From assembly GCA_944389785.1 (NCBI GenBank), contig CALXNP010000002.1:1-56727 (forward strand): 56,727 bases of DNA. Direction: 5' to 3'. The notes below the pieces were generated by a model that saw only the letters and a program-made list of their open reading frames with translations, searched no databases and had not been told where the DNA came from. Positions 17,596 to 26,491 of the stretch are shown piece by piece. The first letter of the stretch is position 1; every line of letters begins with the position of its first letter. Origin of the DNA: an uncultured Anaerobiospirillum sp. Its GTDB lineage: Bacteria > Pseudomonadota > Gammaproteobacteria > Enterobacterales > Succinivibrionaceae. A program made the translations under genes and the position numbers.

Positions 17596-18705
17596 ATGAA
17601 AGTTTTTAATAATTTATTAAAGATTGGTCTTTTGGTAGTCTCTTTATTTGTTGCATCAACTTCTAATGCTACACGTTTAAAAGATATGGCTAGTGTAGCT
17701 GGAGTTAGATCAAATCAATTAATAGGTTATGGCTTAGTAGTTGGTCTTGCTGGTACTGGTGAGAAAAACTCTGCTTTTTCTGAGCAAAGCTTTAGATCAA
17801 TGTTAAACAACTTTGGTATTAAAGTTCCTGAAAATGAAACTTTAAAAATTAAAGATGTTGCTCCTGTTGTTGTGCATGCTGATTTACCTCCTTTTGCAAA
17901 GCCTGGTCAAACAATTGACGTTACTGTATCTGCTGTAGGTGAAGCAAGCTCTTTACGTGGTGGTACTTTATTACAAACCATGTTAAAAGGTGTTGATGGC
18001 AATGTTTATGCTCTTGCTCAAGGTTCGCTTGTAGTATCAGGTTTAGGTGTTGAGGGTGCAGATGGTTCTCGTGTAACAGTAAATACCCCAACTGTTGGCA
18101 GAATTGCTAATGGTGGTATTGTTGAACGAGAAGTTCCTAATAATTTCTTAAACTCAGATACCATTACCTTTAATTTAAATAGACCTGATTTTACTTCAGC
18201 TATCAATGTAGCAAATGCTATTAATGATATTTATGGTCCTAATGTAGCAATGGCTCAAGATGCTGTATCTATTGCTGTAATGGCTCCACGTGATAGAGCA
18301 AAGAGAGTAGAGTTTTTATCTAGCCTTGAGAACTTAGATATTCAAGAAGGTTTAGATGAGGCTAAGATTGTAGTTAACTCAAGAACAGGTACCATTGTTG
18401 TAGGTAACTTAGTAAGATTAAGACCTGTAGCTGTAACTCATGGTGGTTTAACCGTAACAGTAACAGAAGATCCTCAAGTATCTCAACCAAATGCCTTTTC
18501 TCAAGGTCAAACAGTTGTAGTACCAAATACTAATATTAACGTGCAAGAAAAGAATGTACCAATGTTTAAGCTAGATACTGGTACTACTTTAGATGATTTA
18601 GTTCGTGCTGTTAATGAAGTAGGCCTTGCTCCTGGTGATTTAATGTCAGTACTCGAAGCTTTAGATCAAGCAGGTGCCATTGAAGGCAAACTAGTTGTTA
18701 TCTAA
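17596..18705 (+). CDS. flgI: flagellar P-ring protein FlgI
   Basis: FlgI assembles the periplasmic P ring around the rod. Signal peptide residues 1-25 end in STSNA. The typical [30 protein letters not shown] follows, with [10 protein letters not shown], a GTIVVG stretch and the C-terminal [38 protein letters not shown]. Length 369 is normal. It is the last gene of its operon; flgJ, flgK and flgL do not follow. Confidence 0.97.
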   Translation: MKVFNNLLKIGLLVVSLFVASTSNATRLKDMASVAGVRSNQLIGYGLVVGLAGTGEKNSAFSEQSFRSMLNNFGIKVPENETLKIKDVAPVVVHADLPPFAKPGQTIDVTVSAVGEASSLRGGTLLQTMLKGVDGNVYALAQGSLVVSGLGVEGADGSRVTVNTPTVGRIANGGIVEREVPNNFLNSDTITFNLNRPDFTSAINVANAINDIYGPNVAMAQDAVSIAVMAPRDRAKRVEFLSSLENLDIQEGLDEAKIVVNSRTGTIVVGNLVRLRPVAVTHGGLTVTVTEDPQVSQPNAFSQGQTVVVPNTNINVQEKNVPMFKLDTGTTLDDLVRAVNEVGLAPGDLMSVLEALDQAGAIEGKLVVI

Positions 18706-18726
18706 GATTTACTTTAAAATCTCACT

Positions 18727-18765
18727 AAATACCCAGAGAATGATTTATTTTCTGGGTATTTGTTT
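18727..18765 (+). terminator. terminator after flgI
   Basis: AAATACCCAGA (18727-18737) pairs with TCTGGGTATTT (18751-18761), followed by a T-rich stretch. The roughly 245 bp from here to the next gene end are AT-rich, and I see nothing else in them. Confidence 0.85.
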
Positions 18766-19012
18766 ATATAAAACTAACTTTAATTTTTTTATTTATCACA
18801 TGAGTTCTTGATTTTTAATTTTTTTTGTTTGGTCAAAAATCTTTGTTTACATGTTTTTCTTATAGTTGTTCTTAAAATATTTTTACTCCAATTATATAAA
18901 GAAGTTTTGCTTACATTATACTTTTTAGTAAATTTTGTTATAGTTTTTTATAATTACTGACAACATATTTTTTGTTTTTATGTATAGGATACCTAATCCA
19001 TTCAGTTATATG

Positions 19013-19549
19013 TTATTTCATCACTTTTTCAAATCGAAAATAAGAGTCCATACCTAGCACTGGTTCACTAGAATGTATTTCAGAGCAAGTTATATTAGGA
19101 TCAATATGATGTTCATTAAAGAATTCAACAATATGAAAACCACATTTATTTATATAAAAATGGATATTTCGTTCCTCAAAAGAAGGTGTTATGGTTTCCC
19201 AAACTATCGTATTTGGATATTTTGCTTCTATAGCTTTCCATGCTGCAAGTCCTAAACCACGACTATGGTATTCTGGAGAAATAAAAAATAAGTCTAATGA
19301 GTTATATTGTGTTTTTTCATCAATTGTGAGTGTTACACCTCCTATACAATTTCCATCTAATACAATGTGATAGGTTTCTGCTCCTTTTGCATGATATGAT
19401 GTTTGAACCTCTTTTTCAGAAGGTATTGGAGTAGTTACACCAAATTTTTCTTTAACTGCAATAGAAAACGCTTCTTGTAACTTTTTTATAAATTGTGGCA
19501 GATCTAACAACTTAACAGGCTCAAAATCAATATTGAATTTTTTTGACAT
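19013..19549 (-). CDS. GNAT family N-acetyltransferase
   Basis: A 178-residue acetyl-CoA-dependent transferase. The GNAT core is visible: GGVTLTID strand (about 70-77), then LDLFFISPEYHSRGLGLAAWKAIE (about 87-110), which is motif A with the RGLGLA acetyl-CoA loop, and NIHFYINKCGFHIVEFF (about 128-144), which is motif B. The substrate is unknown. It lies 14 bases after a marR-family gene and is probably co-transcribed with it; such pairs often handle toxic small molecules, but that is inference. Confidence 0.85.
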   Translation of the reverse strand: MSKKFNIDFEPVKLLDLPQFIKKLQEAFSIAVKEKFGVTTPIPSEKEVQTSYHAKGAETYHIVLDGNCIGGVTLTIDEKTQYNSLDLFFISPEYHSRGLGLAAWKAIEAKYPNTIVWETITPSFEERNIHFYINKCGFHIVEFFNEHHIDPNITCSEIHSSEPVLGMDSYFRFEKVMK

Positions 19550-19563
19550 AATTAAACTCCTAT

Positions 19564-19992
19564 TTACAGTTTTATATTATTAAATTCATTTTTAATTTGT
19601 TCTGCCAAGCTTTCAGCTTGTTCTACAAACATTGTTTTGAGAAATGGTTCTATGGCTTTTTCTTCTGCTATAAAGATAGGTGTTAGGATTTTTTTTACAA
19701 AGATTTTTCCTTTTTCAGTTAATACAATTTCTTTTTCTTTATGTCCTGTGGATACTAAGCAAATATATTCTTTTTTGATATATTCTTGGACTATAGTGTT
19801 GAGAGTTGTTCGAGGCACAGACCATTCATCACATATCTTTTTTTGTGAATAAGATTTTCCATCAGCAATTGCGTAAAATAAGACAAAAGCATTATCCTTT
19901 ATACTTAGTGTTCTCAATACTTTGTAGTATGCCTCATCAATTTGATTGATTGCTATCATAAGACGCCGAATTTTTTCTCTATTTGATTGCAT
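19564..19992 (-). CDS. MarR family transcriptional regulator
   Basis: A 142-residue protein with a MarR winged helix. KSYSQKKICDEWSVPRTTLNTIVQEYIKKEYI (about 48-79) is the DNA-recognition helix, and GHKEKEIVLTEKGKIFVKKI (about 84-103) is the wing and following helix. N- and C-terminal helices would form the dimer interface. It is the first gene of a two-gene unit with the GNAT gene. An inverted repeat overlapping its promoter (20009-20053) suggests autoregulation. The ligand is unknown. Confidence 0.88.
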   Translation of the reverse strand: MQSNREKIRRLMIAINQIDEAYYKVLRTLSIKDNAFVLFYAIADGKSYSQKKICDEWSVPRTTLNTIVQEYIKKEYICLVSTGHKEKEIVLTEKGKIFVKKILTPIFIAEEKAIEPFLKTMFVEQAESLAEQIKNEFNNIKL

Positions 19993-20008
19993 AATATTAC
20001 CTTTTATT

Positions 20009-20053
20009 TTAATTCTAATTTGACTTAATTATTATAATACGAATTAGGATTAA
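20009..20053 (-). promoter_or_regulatory. promoter and operator-like inverted repeat of the marR gene
   Basis: TTAATTCTAATT (20009-20020) and AATTAGGATTAA (20042-20053) are inverted copies with one mismatched pair position. They flank a TATAAT box read on the minus strand (within 20029-20036). This arrangement is typical of a self-repressing MarR gene. Confidence 0.55.
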
Positions 20054-20379
20054 TTTTAAGTAAAATCGAATAAGTCTTACTGATTGCATAGTTGAAAGTT
20101 GTTTGCTTTGATTGTTTTTAAAGAGTTAATATGATGTGATAGTTACAGCTATTGTAATAGAATAGTACAATCATGGTGATATTGTGGAAATAAATTACAG
20201 GATAAAGGGAAAGCAGATTTTTGAAATAGAAGAAAATTAAGAGCAATAAGGTTTTATTAGAAGGCAGATGTATTGCTTTTTTATACAAAACTACTTAGCT
20301 TAATTTATACATATATTGTCGGTATTCTTAAACAATTATTAGTGGTTAATAAGGAGGTTATTATGTTTTTCACATATTT
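20054..20379. other. intergenic region without a recognisable gene
   Basis: AT-rich DNA upstream of the marR gene. The only notable item is a full Shine-Dalgarno motif (AAGGAGGT, 20351-20358) before a 17-codon frame at 20363-20416, discussed under findings. Confidence 0.5.
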
Positions 20380-20403
20380 AAAAAAAAGTGGGACTAAGCC
20401 CAC
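20380..20403 (-). terminator. rho-independent terminator of the 20466-20747 gene
   Basis: On the minus strand, GTGGG and CCCAC (20388-20403) form a short GC stem followed directly by eight T's. Confidence 0.75.
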
Positions 20404-20465
20404 ATCAATTTCTTAAAATAAAAGGATAAATAGTTTAAATTTAATATACCATTGTTTGGTTTTAA

Positions 20466-20747
20466 TTAAGCTTTTTTTATTTGTTGTAAAAACGAAATTA
20501 ATTCATAGTTTACACAGTCTGATATTTGATTTAGATCATTGAGTAATCTAGCATCAAATAAGCGATTTAAAATGAGTTTGAGTCTATTATATAACTCAAG
20601 TGGTAGGGATTTGGCAAAGTTGATAATCTTGTCGATTAAATCATTGGTCTGTTCTAAAGCTTGGTCTTGACAGCCAAGTAAAGCTACATCAGATACTATC
20701 TGACAGTGATTAATTAAATTATCTATATTACTATCACACGGGTTCAT
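20466..20747 (-). CDS. hypothetical helical protein
   Basis: I do not recognise this protein. It is 93 residues from the ATG at 20747, which has an AGG 6 bases upstream. An in-frame GTG at 20774 would give 102. It is soluble, Leu/Asn/Asp-rich and probably all alpha-helical, with three cysteines and no signal peptide. It lies downstream of mglC on the same strand but beyond a strong terminator (20804-20833), so it needs its own promoter. It has its own terminator. Confidence 0.55.
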   Translation of the reverse strand: MNPCDSNIDNLINHCQIVSDVALLGCQDQALEQTNDLIDKIINFAKSLPLELYNRLKLILNRLFDARLLNDLNQISDCVNYELISFLQQIKKA

Positions 20748-20803
20748 ATCAAGCCTATATAAGGTAACTAACACATAGATAGGATAACATATAATGCATA
20801 AAA

Positions 20804-20833
20804 AAGCCTAATATTATTAAAAATATTAGGCTT
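20804..20833 (-). terminator. rho-independent terminator of mglBAC
   Basis: AAGCCTAATATT (20804-20815) pairs perfectly with AATATTAGGCTT (20822-20833), and on the minus strand a T-run follows. It lies just after mglC. Confidence 0.9.
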
Positions 20834-20864
20834 AGTTCAAAATTATTTTCAATTAATACTTAAA

Positions 20865-22085
20865 TTAATTCTTCTTTCTGTATTTACCCATATCGATAGC
20901 AACAGCGGTAGCAATAATGATACCCTTAATAACTTGTTGCCACATAGGTGATACGCTAATAAATTGTAGACCATAGGTAATAATGGTAAATACAAATACA
21001 CCAGCAATAATACCTGATACTGTTGCAATACCACCCATCAAGGATACACCACCAACTACGCAAGCTGCGATAGCATCAAGCTCGTAACCTTGACCATACT
21101 GGTTAGTAGCACCTGCAGTACGTGCTGCTTCTAATACACCAGCAATACCATATAGACCAGCTGCTAATACGAAGATGAAAAGGTTAGTTGCATAAACATT
21201 TACACCAGCTACTACAGCAGCTTCTCTATTACCACCTAAGGCGTATACGTTCTTACCAAAGACAGTTTTATTTAATACAAACCAAATTACTACAGTGATT
21301 ACAGCAGCAATAGGGATAAGTACTGAAACACCAGGGAATGAACCAACTTGGAATAGTTTAGTTTGACCTAAGGCAGCAAAATCAGGTCTTACACCACCAA
21401 TAGGTTGTGAGTTGTTAGGTGGAAGGTCAAAGTATAATGAACAAGCACCATATACAATTACTGATGTTGCTAAGGTTGCAATAAATGGGTGCATTTCATA
21501 TTGTGCTACTAAGAATCCATTTAAGGCACCAAATAGCATACAGATAAGAACAGCTGTAATGATAGGTACAAATAATGGTAATTGTGCTAAATCAGGGAAG
21601 AAGCGATTAGCATAATCTTGAGTTTGTAGCATTGAAGTTGAAACAACAGCAGCCAAACCTACTATACGACCAGCTGAAAGGTCACATCCTGCAATAATTA
21701 AAGTAAAGCAGATACCTAAGGCGATAATAAGTTTAGTTGAAGATTGAGTCATAATATCTAAAACCACACGTACTTGCATAAAACGTGGTTGAATAACACA
21801 AATAACTACAACTAAAACCACCATAGCAATGATAATGGCATAATTTGTTAAGAAGTTATTAATGGTTTTTCTATTAAACTCAATATCTGCAGTTTCTACA
21901 CCTGGTTTAGCTACACGATAAGCATTAACACCAGTAATCCAAATACCTAGTAAAACCATAAGTACAGGTAGATCATATAAGGTTCTAATACTAGCAAAAT
22001 ATAAGCCTATACCTAAAAGTAAGATTGCAGCACCAATTCCTGCAAGTCCTTTATAATATGAACTTCTTTTAATAACGCTTGACAT
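20865..22085 (-). CDS. mglC: galactose/methyl galactoside ABC transporter permease MglC, extended
   Basis: MglC forms the inner-membrane channel of the galactose/glucose importer. Motifs typical of MglC are present: TQSSTKLIIALGICFTLIIAGCDLSAGRIVGLAAVVS, LNGFLVAQYEMHPFIATLATSVIVYGACSLYFD, and the ABC-contact segment YELDAIAACVVGGVSLMGG. At 406 residues it is about 70 longer than E. coli MglC (336). The extra N-terminal part (residues 1-70) adds two hydrophobic segments (about 14-31 and 38-55). It is the last gene of mglBAC, 12 bases after mglA. Confidence 0.93.
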   Translation of the reverse strand: MSSVIKRSSYYKGLAGIGAAILLLGIGLYFASIRTLYDLPVLMVLLGIWITGVNAYRVAKPGVETADIEFNRKTINNFLTNYAIIIAMVVLVVVICVIQPRFMQVRVVLDIMTQSSTKLIIALGICFTLIIAGCDLSAGRIVGLAAVVSTSMLQTQDYANRFFPDLAQLPLFVPIITAVLICMLFGALNGFLVAQYEMHPFIATLATSVIVYGACSLYFDLPPNNSQPIGGVRPDFAALGQTKLFQVGSFPGVSVLIPIAAVITVVIWFVLNKTVFGKNVYALGGNREAAVVAGVNVYATNLFIFVLAAGLYGIAGVLEAARTAGATNQYGQGYELDAIAACVVGGVSLMGGIATVSGIIAGVFVFTIITYGLQFISVSPMWQQVIKGIIIATAVAIDMGKYRKKN

Positions 22086-22097
22086 AAAAAGCTCCCT

Positions 22098-23600
22098 TTA
22101 TTTCTTAAAGGATGAGGCCAGGCGCATAATTTCAACCTGGTCAAAATTCTCTTTATCAACAAAACCAGTAACGTGACCTTCACACATAACCATGATTCTG
22201 TCAGACATACCCATTAACTCTGGCATTTCAGATGAAATCATAATAATTGATTTGCCTTGTTTTACTTGATCTAACATAAGTGTATAAATTTCGTATTTAG
22301 CACCTACGTCAATACCACGTGTAGGTTCATCAAAAATAATGATATCTGAATTAGTCAATAGCCATCTTGCAATCAATACCTTTTGTTGATTACCGCCTGA
22401 CAAGTTTTTGATAGGGGTAGCAAGATTTGGCATCTTAACTTTTAATTCTTGACATGATTGAGAAGCTGCAGGTTCTCTTTTGGCATTATCTAAAATACCC
22501 ATATGGGCAAAGCTTTGTTGAGCTGCAATAACAGTATTATCTAGAATAGACAAAATGCCAAAGATACCATTTTGTCTACGCTCTTCAGTTAATAGAGCAA
22601 TACCATTTTTCTTAGCATCACGTACTGATTTAACCTCAATTTGACGCCCATTTTTATACAGCTGACCACTAGCTAAAGCTCTAAGACCAAAAATAGCTTC
22701 AACTAGTTCTGTTCTTTGAGCACCTACTAGACCACCGATACCAAGAATTTCACCTTTATGTAGTTGGAAGTTTACATCCACAAAAGAGCGCTTTGCTGCT
22801 GCAGTAAAGTTTTTAACTTCAAGTACAACTTCAGAGCTAGGTTCTTGATCTTTAATAGGGAATCTATTTGTTAAATCACGACCTACCATGTTTTTAATGA
22901 TAAAGTCTTGATCAATATCTTTAGCAAGCCAAGTTCCTACATATTTACCATCACGCATAACAGTAACATCATCACTAATGCGTAAAATCTCCTCCATCTT
23001 GTGAGAAATGTAAATAATAGAACGGCCTTCACTTTTGAGTTGAGCTATAATTTTAAATAGATATTCAACTTCGTTTTCTGTTAATGAAGAAGTTGGCTCA
23101 TCCATAATAATGATTTTAGCGTTATAGCTTACAGCTCTTGCAATTTCAACAAGTTGCAGCTGTGATGGCGGTACATTTTTAGCTATAGCTCTTGGATCTA
23201 CATTAAGTCCTATTTTTTTGAAAAGCTCAACTGTATCCTTATACATCTTATCATGGTCTACAAAACCAAAACGTGTTGGAAAACGTCCAATCCATACATT
23301 TTCCATAACAGAGCGATAGCGTATAGGATGCAATTCTTGATGAATCATTGAGATACCCATAGCAAGAGCAGCTTTTGTATTTGGAATATCATTAATGCTC
23401 TTACCGTCGAAAATGATTTCACCCTCATCTGGATGGTACAGACCAAATAAACATTTCATGAGAGTAGACTTGCCAGCACCATTTTCACCCATTAAGGCAT
23501 GTACTGTACCTGGGCGTACTTTTAAATTGGCATGATTTAAGGCTATAACACCTGGAAATCTTTTGACAATGTCGTTCATCTCAAGGACATATTCACCCAT
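22098..23600 (-). CDS. mglA: galactose/methyl galactoside ABC transporter ATP-binding protein MglA
   Basis: A 500-residue double ABC ATPase that powers MglBC. The first cassette has Walker A GENGAGKS (38-45), a VPPSQLQLVEIARA signature region and Walker B IIIMDEP. The second has the degenerate Walker A typical of sugar ABC ATPases (GIGGLVGAQRTEL), the signature LSGGNQQKVLIARWL and Walker B IIIFDEPTRGID. ATG 23600 is preceded by a G-rich RBS. It is separated from mglB by an intercistronic hairpin. Confidence 0.95.
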   Translation of the reverse strand: MGEYVLEMNDIVKRFPGVIALNHANLKVRPGTVHALMGENGAGKSTLMKCLFGLYHPDEGEIIFDGKSINDIPNTKAALAMGISMIHQELHPIRYRSVMENVWIGRFPTRFGFVDHDKMYKDTVELFKKIGLNVDPRAIAKNVPPSQLQLVEIARAVSYNAKIIIMDEPTSSLTENEVEYLFKIIAQLKSEGRSIIYISHKMEEILRISDDVTVMRDGKYVGTWLAKDIDQDFIIKNMVGRDLTNRFPIKDQEPSSEVVLEVKNFTAAAKRSFVDVNFQLHKGEILGIGGLVGAQRTELVEAIFGLRALASGQLYKNGRQIEVKSVRDAKKNGIALLTEERRQNGIFGILSILDNTVIAAQQSFAHMGILDNAKREPAASQSCQELKVKMPNLATPIKNLSGGNQQKVLIARWLLTNSDIIIFDEPTRGIDVGAKYEIYTLMLDQVKQGKSIIMISSEMPELMGMSDRIMVMCEGHVTGFVDKENFDQVEIMRLASSFKK

Positions 23601-23626
23601 GAAACAAACCCCCTTTTTAGGCTATA

Positions 23627-23651
23627 AAAACCCCTAATAAATAGGGGTTTT
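23627..23651 (-). terminator. intercistronic stem-loop between mglB and mglA
   Basis: AAAACCCCT and AGGGGTTTT flank a 7-base loop, followed by T's on the minus strand. It probably acts as an attenuator or mRNA-stabilising hairpin that keeps binding-protein message more abundant than that for mglAC. Confidence 0.7.
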
Positions 23652-23686
23652 ATGTATAAAATTAAAACTTAGGTATAAATACTTTA

Positions 23687-24703
23687 TTACATAAAGTCTT
23701 TGTAGTTAGTTGCATCAACTCTTACGTATGGAATCCAAACGTACTTGCCATCAGTTACCTTATAGCCGATTGACTCATCAGTAATAGCCTCACCTTGAGC
23801 TGCCTTAACAGCAATACGTACAGCAGCTGTACCTTGGTTCTTAGCGTCATTTAGTGATGTACCTAACATTTGACCTGCACCAATTGCTTGTAGAGCAGGA
23901 GCAGTAGCATCAACACCTACAACAGGGATAAACTTCTTAGGATCCTTACCTGTGTTGTAACCTTCTGACTTTAATGCCTCAATAGCACCTAAAGCCATAT
24001 CGTCATTGTTTGCTAAAACAGCTTCAATTGCATCAATACCCTTAGCTGTGATGAAGTTCTTCATCTTATCGTGACCTAGAACCTTATCCCAGTTAGCATT
24101 ATCACTACCAATTTCCTCAATCTTCATACCAGCGTCTTTCATAGCTTTTACGCAGTACTCTGAACGTAAGGTTGCGTCTTGGTGACCTTGCTCACCCTTG
24201 ATTAAGATGTATTGAATTACACCATCACCATTCTTATCAGCAGCAGGATTTGCCTTGAAGTAGTCAGCAATTAATTGACCTGCAATGGTACCTGATTCTT
24301 CAGCCTTTGCACCAACATAATATGACTTATCCCATGAATCTAAAACTTCACGAACAGGCTCACGGTTAATGAAGATAATAGGTAAGTTTTCATCCTTTGC
24401 TTTCTTAGCTAGAGGACCTGCAGCACTTCTATCTACAGGGTTTACGACTAATGCATTTACGCCCTTGGTGATGAATGTATCAACTTGATCGTTTTGTAAT
24501 GGTTGACGGTTTTGTGAATCTACAAGCTCAATTTCTGCACCTAAATCCTTAGCAGCAACTTCCATATTGTTACGTACACCTGTCATAAAGGTATCGTCAA
24601 ACTTGTAAATGCATGAACCAATCAATACATTATCAGCAGCCATTGATGATGACATGGTTGCAAGTAAAACACCAGCAGCGATAGCAGTAATTGTCTTTTT
24701 CAT
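23687..24703 (-). CDS. mglB: D-galactose/glucose-binding periplasmic protein MglB
   Basis: MglB captures galactose or glucose in the periplasm for MglAC. A Sec signal peptide covers residues 1-22 (KK, hydrophobic core, MSSSMA-AD). Typical segments follow: IGSCIYKFDDTFMTGVRNNME, LVDSQNRQ, ALVVNPVDRSAA, a Ca-site-like DKNGDGVIQY and EAVLANNDDMALGAIEAL. At 338 residues, the size is right. It may also feed chemotaxis, as in E. coli; this is family knowledge. RBS GGAGG lies upstream of ATG 24703. Confidence 0.95.
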   Translation of the reverse strand: MKKTITAIAAGVLLATMSSSMAADNVLIGSCIYKFDDTFMTGVRNNMEVAAKDLGAEIELVDSQNRQPLQNDQVDTFITKGVNALVVNPVDRSAAGPLAKKAKDENLPIIFINREPVREVLDSWDKSYYVGAKAEESGTIAGQLIADYFKANPAADKNGDGVIQYILIKGEQGHQDATLRSEYCVKAMKDAGMKIEEIGSDNANWDKVLGHDKMKNFITAKGIDAIEAVLANNDDMALGAIEALKSEGYNTGKDPKKFIPVVGVDATAPALQAIGAGQMLGTSLNDAKNQGTAAVRIAVKAAQGEAITDESIGYKVTDGKYVWIPYVRVDATNYKDFM

Positions 24704-24903
24704 ATAATAACATCCTCCAAGATGATTAAGAACTTTGTATAGCCACTATGATAGAGATAAGCTACAAAAAAAAATGAGATGTAAAGCAAGAAAAAATAGA
24801 ATAAATTATTTATCTATTATGTATTTTTTAAGTATATAAAATATTTGTTATACATAAATTATTGTTAATTATCAATATAGAAATATTGAATAAATATAAA
24901 AAA

Positions 24904-24919
24904 GTGATAACGTTTACAT
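24904..24919 (-). promoter_or_regulatory. GalR/GalS-type operator upstream of mglB
   Basis: GTGATAACGTTTACAT matches GTGNAANCGNTTNCAC at 10 of 12 defined positions. It lies directly next to the CRP-like site, as in enteric mgl promoters. No galR/galS gene is in the window. Confidence 0.65.
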
Positions 24920-24924
24920 ATTAA

Positions 24925-24946
24925 TAATGTGATCTAGATCATTTTT
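24925..24946 (-). promoter_or_regulatory. CRP-binding site upstream of mglB
   Basis: TAATGTGATCTAGATCATTTTT is almost the ideal CRP site; its inner TGTGATCTAGATCA is exact. It is centred about 232 bases upstream of the mglB start, so the leader is long if it activates from -41.5. The remaining DNA up to 25158 is AT-rich and non-coding. Confidence 0.8.
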
Positions 24947-25158
24947 ATATTAAGTTTTTATATACTTTTTTTAAATTGATCACAATTTATTCTTATAAAT
25001 ATATTGATAGATATAGATATAAATTATATATTATATCTATAATAGATCTTAATTAAGAGTTAGTTAGTAGAATTTAATCAAGAAAATTATTTTAATTATT
25101 AATATAAATTTAAGTTTAATTTATAAATTAAATAAAAAATATTAGTATATTTTAAAAT

Positions 25159-26040
25159 TTAACAACAATCCCAAGAATAAAGAACATCATTAAAGTTTAA
25201 ATTTTCCAAATCTTTAGTTTTAATAAAAAAATTAGCTACACCACAATCACCCCACATAATTTCTTGTTTACCATAGATATCTGAATCTATCTGTAGTAAT
25301 AAGATATCATAATCTTGATTTTCATCTTCTCTAATATCAGATTGTGTGTAGTTAGGGTAACCTCCTATTTTATGTCCCCATTGATCAAGCTTATCTTTTA
25401 TTGTTTTAGAATTTTCTAATAATAAGCTCTCTATATCAAAAGACTTTAATTCATTGTCAGATGTTAGATATTTAGCAAATATATCCATATATTCATCTTT
25501 TTTAGTATGATAAAACTCTGTTATTTTTTGGCTGAATATTCTAGAAAAAGTTTCATCAGTGAAAGTACAGTAACCTATACTAGAATTAAATTGCAAAGCA
25601 AATTCACCGTCAATAGGAAAATAATCCTCACCATTTTCACTGTAAGGTTTATATTTAGCCAATACTTCTTCTTTAGTTACACTTGTATCAATATCTTGAT
25701 AAAAAATAATTTTATATCCATTCCTATTATTAACACCAAAACATTCATCATTTAAGATCCAAAATTGTAAAATACCTGCATTAGTTTTAAAAATATGATT
25801 TGTTGGTAATTCTGATAAATTTATTTGAGCAAGTAATCTAAATTGTTGTCCAAGATCATTTGTTGGTATTTCATCACTATGAGCAAGATAGGGGGTGCCT
25901 CCAAATTTACTTTGAAATATGGTTGTACTATTGCTATTAAGTTTTATTGTAATTTGTTCTTTTTGATATTCATATAAAATATCAAAAGCTATTTGCTCTA
26001 GTTCTTGTATAAATTTTTGCTGCATATTTGTTTGATTCAT
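25159..26040 (-). CDS. DUF1963 (YwqG-like) protein
   Basis: A 293-residue soluble protein of the YwqG/DUF1963 family, function unknown. Family-like segments are QSKFGGTPYLAHSDEIP (about 43-59), LLAQINLSELP (about 68-78), GILQFWI (about 89-95), HKIGGYPNYTQSDIRED (about 224-240) and LLLQIDSD..IMWGDCGVANFFI (about 246-273). It stands alone, transcribed towards mglB, and nothing in its context reveals the role. Confidence 0.85.
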   Translation of the reverse strand: MNQTNMQQKFIQELEQIAFDILYEYQKEQITIKLNSNSTTIFQSKFGGTPYLAHSDEIPTNDLGQQFRLLAQINLSELPTNHIFKTNAGILQFWILNDECFGVNNRNGYKIIFYQDIDTSVTKEEVLAKYKPYSENGEDYFPIDGEFALQFNSSIGYCTFTDETFSRIFSQKITEFYHTKKDEYMDIFAKYLTSDNELKSFDIESLLLENSKTIKDKLDQWGHKIGGYPNYTQSDIREDENQDYDILLLQIDSDIYGKQEIMWGDCGVANFFIKTKDLENLNFNDVLYSWDCC

Positions 26041-26264
26041 AAATACACCTATTTTTAAAATCTTATTAAAAGAATATCAAAGCTAATAAGTAAAGAATAA
26101 GAAAAAGTAGGTAAATATAGGCAATAGAAGGTAATGAAGATAGTTTAGTATGAAATTATATATTTAAATATAAGCACTAGTTTTGTATTAAAGTATTAAA
26201 ACTAGTGCTTAGCATTATTTATGATAAATTGTCAAACACATACAAGCTTTATCATTTAAGGTTT

Positions 26265-26480
26265 TTAATAATAAGGATCTTTAGTGCCTTCTTTTCCTGT
26301 ATATGGATTAGTATTTCCCTTAGTAGACCAATTATCATAACTTGTGTGATTAGGACTTGATCTATGATGGGATTGTACATAAGTGCCATCACTTCTGTGG
26401 TGACCACGTACGTAAACATCTTTAGCAAAAGCAGCTGAGCTTAAAATTACTAAAGATAAAGTAAGTATTAAGGTTTTCAT
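26265..26480 (-). CDS. small secreted protein with NPYTGK motif
   Basis: A 71-residue protein. Residues 1-19 form a clear signal peptide ending in SSAAFA-KD. The mature part, rich in His, Ser, Tyr and Asn, has YVRGHHRSDGTYVQSHHRSS, NWSTKGN and NPYTGKEGTKDP. This RSDGTYV...NPYTGK pattern recurs in small exported proteins of unknown function in many proteobacteria. The histidines suggest metal binding, which is inference. It lies 11 bases after proS on the same strand and may be co-transcribed. Confidence 0.75.
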   Translation of the reverse strand: MKTLILTLSLVILSSAAFAKDVYVRGHHRSDGTYVQSHHRSSPNHTSYDNWSTKGNTNPYTGKEGTKDPYY

Positions 26481-26491
26481 AAAAATGCCTA

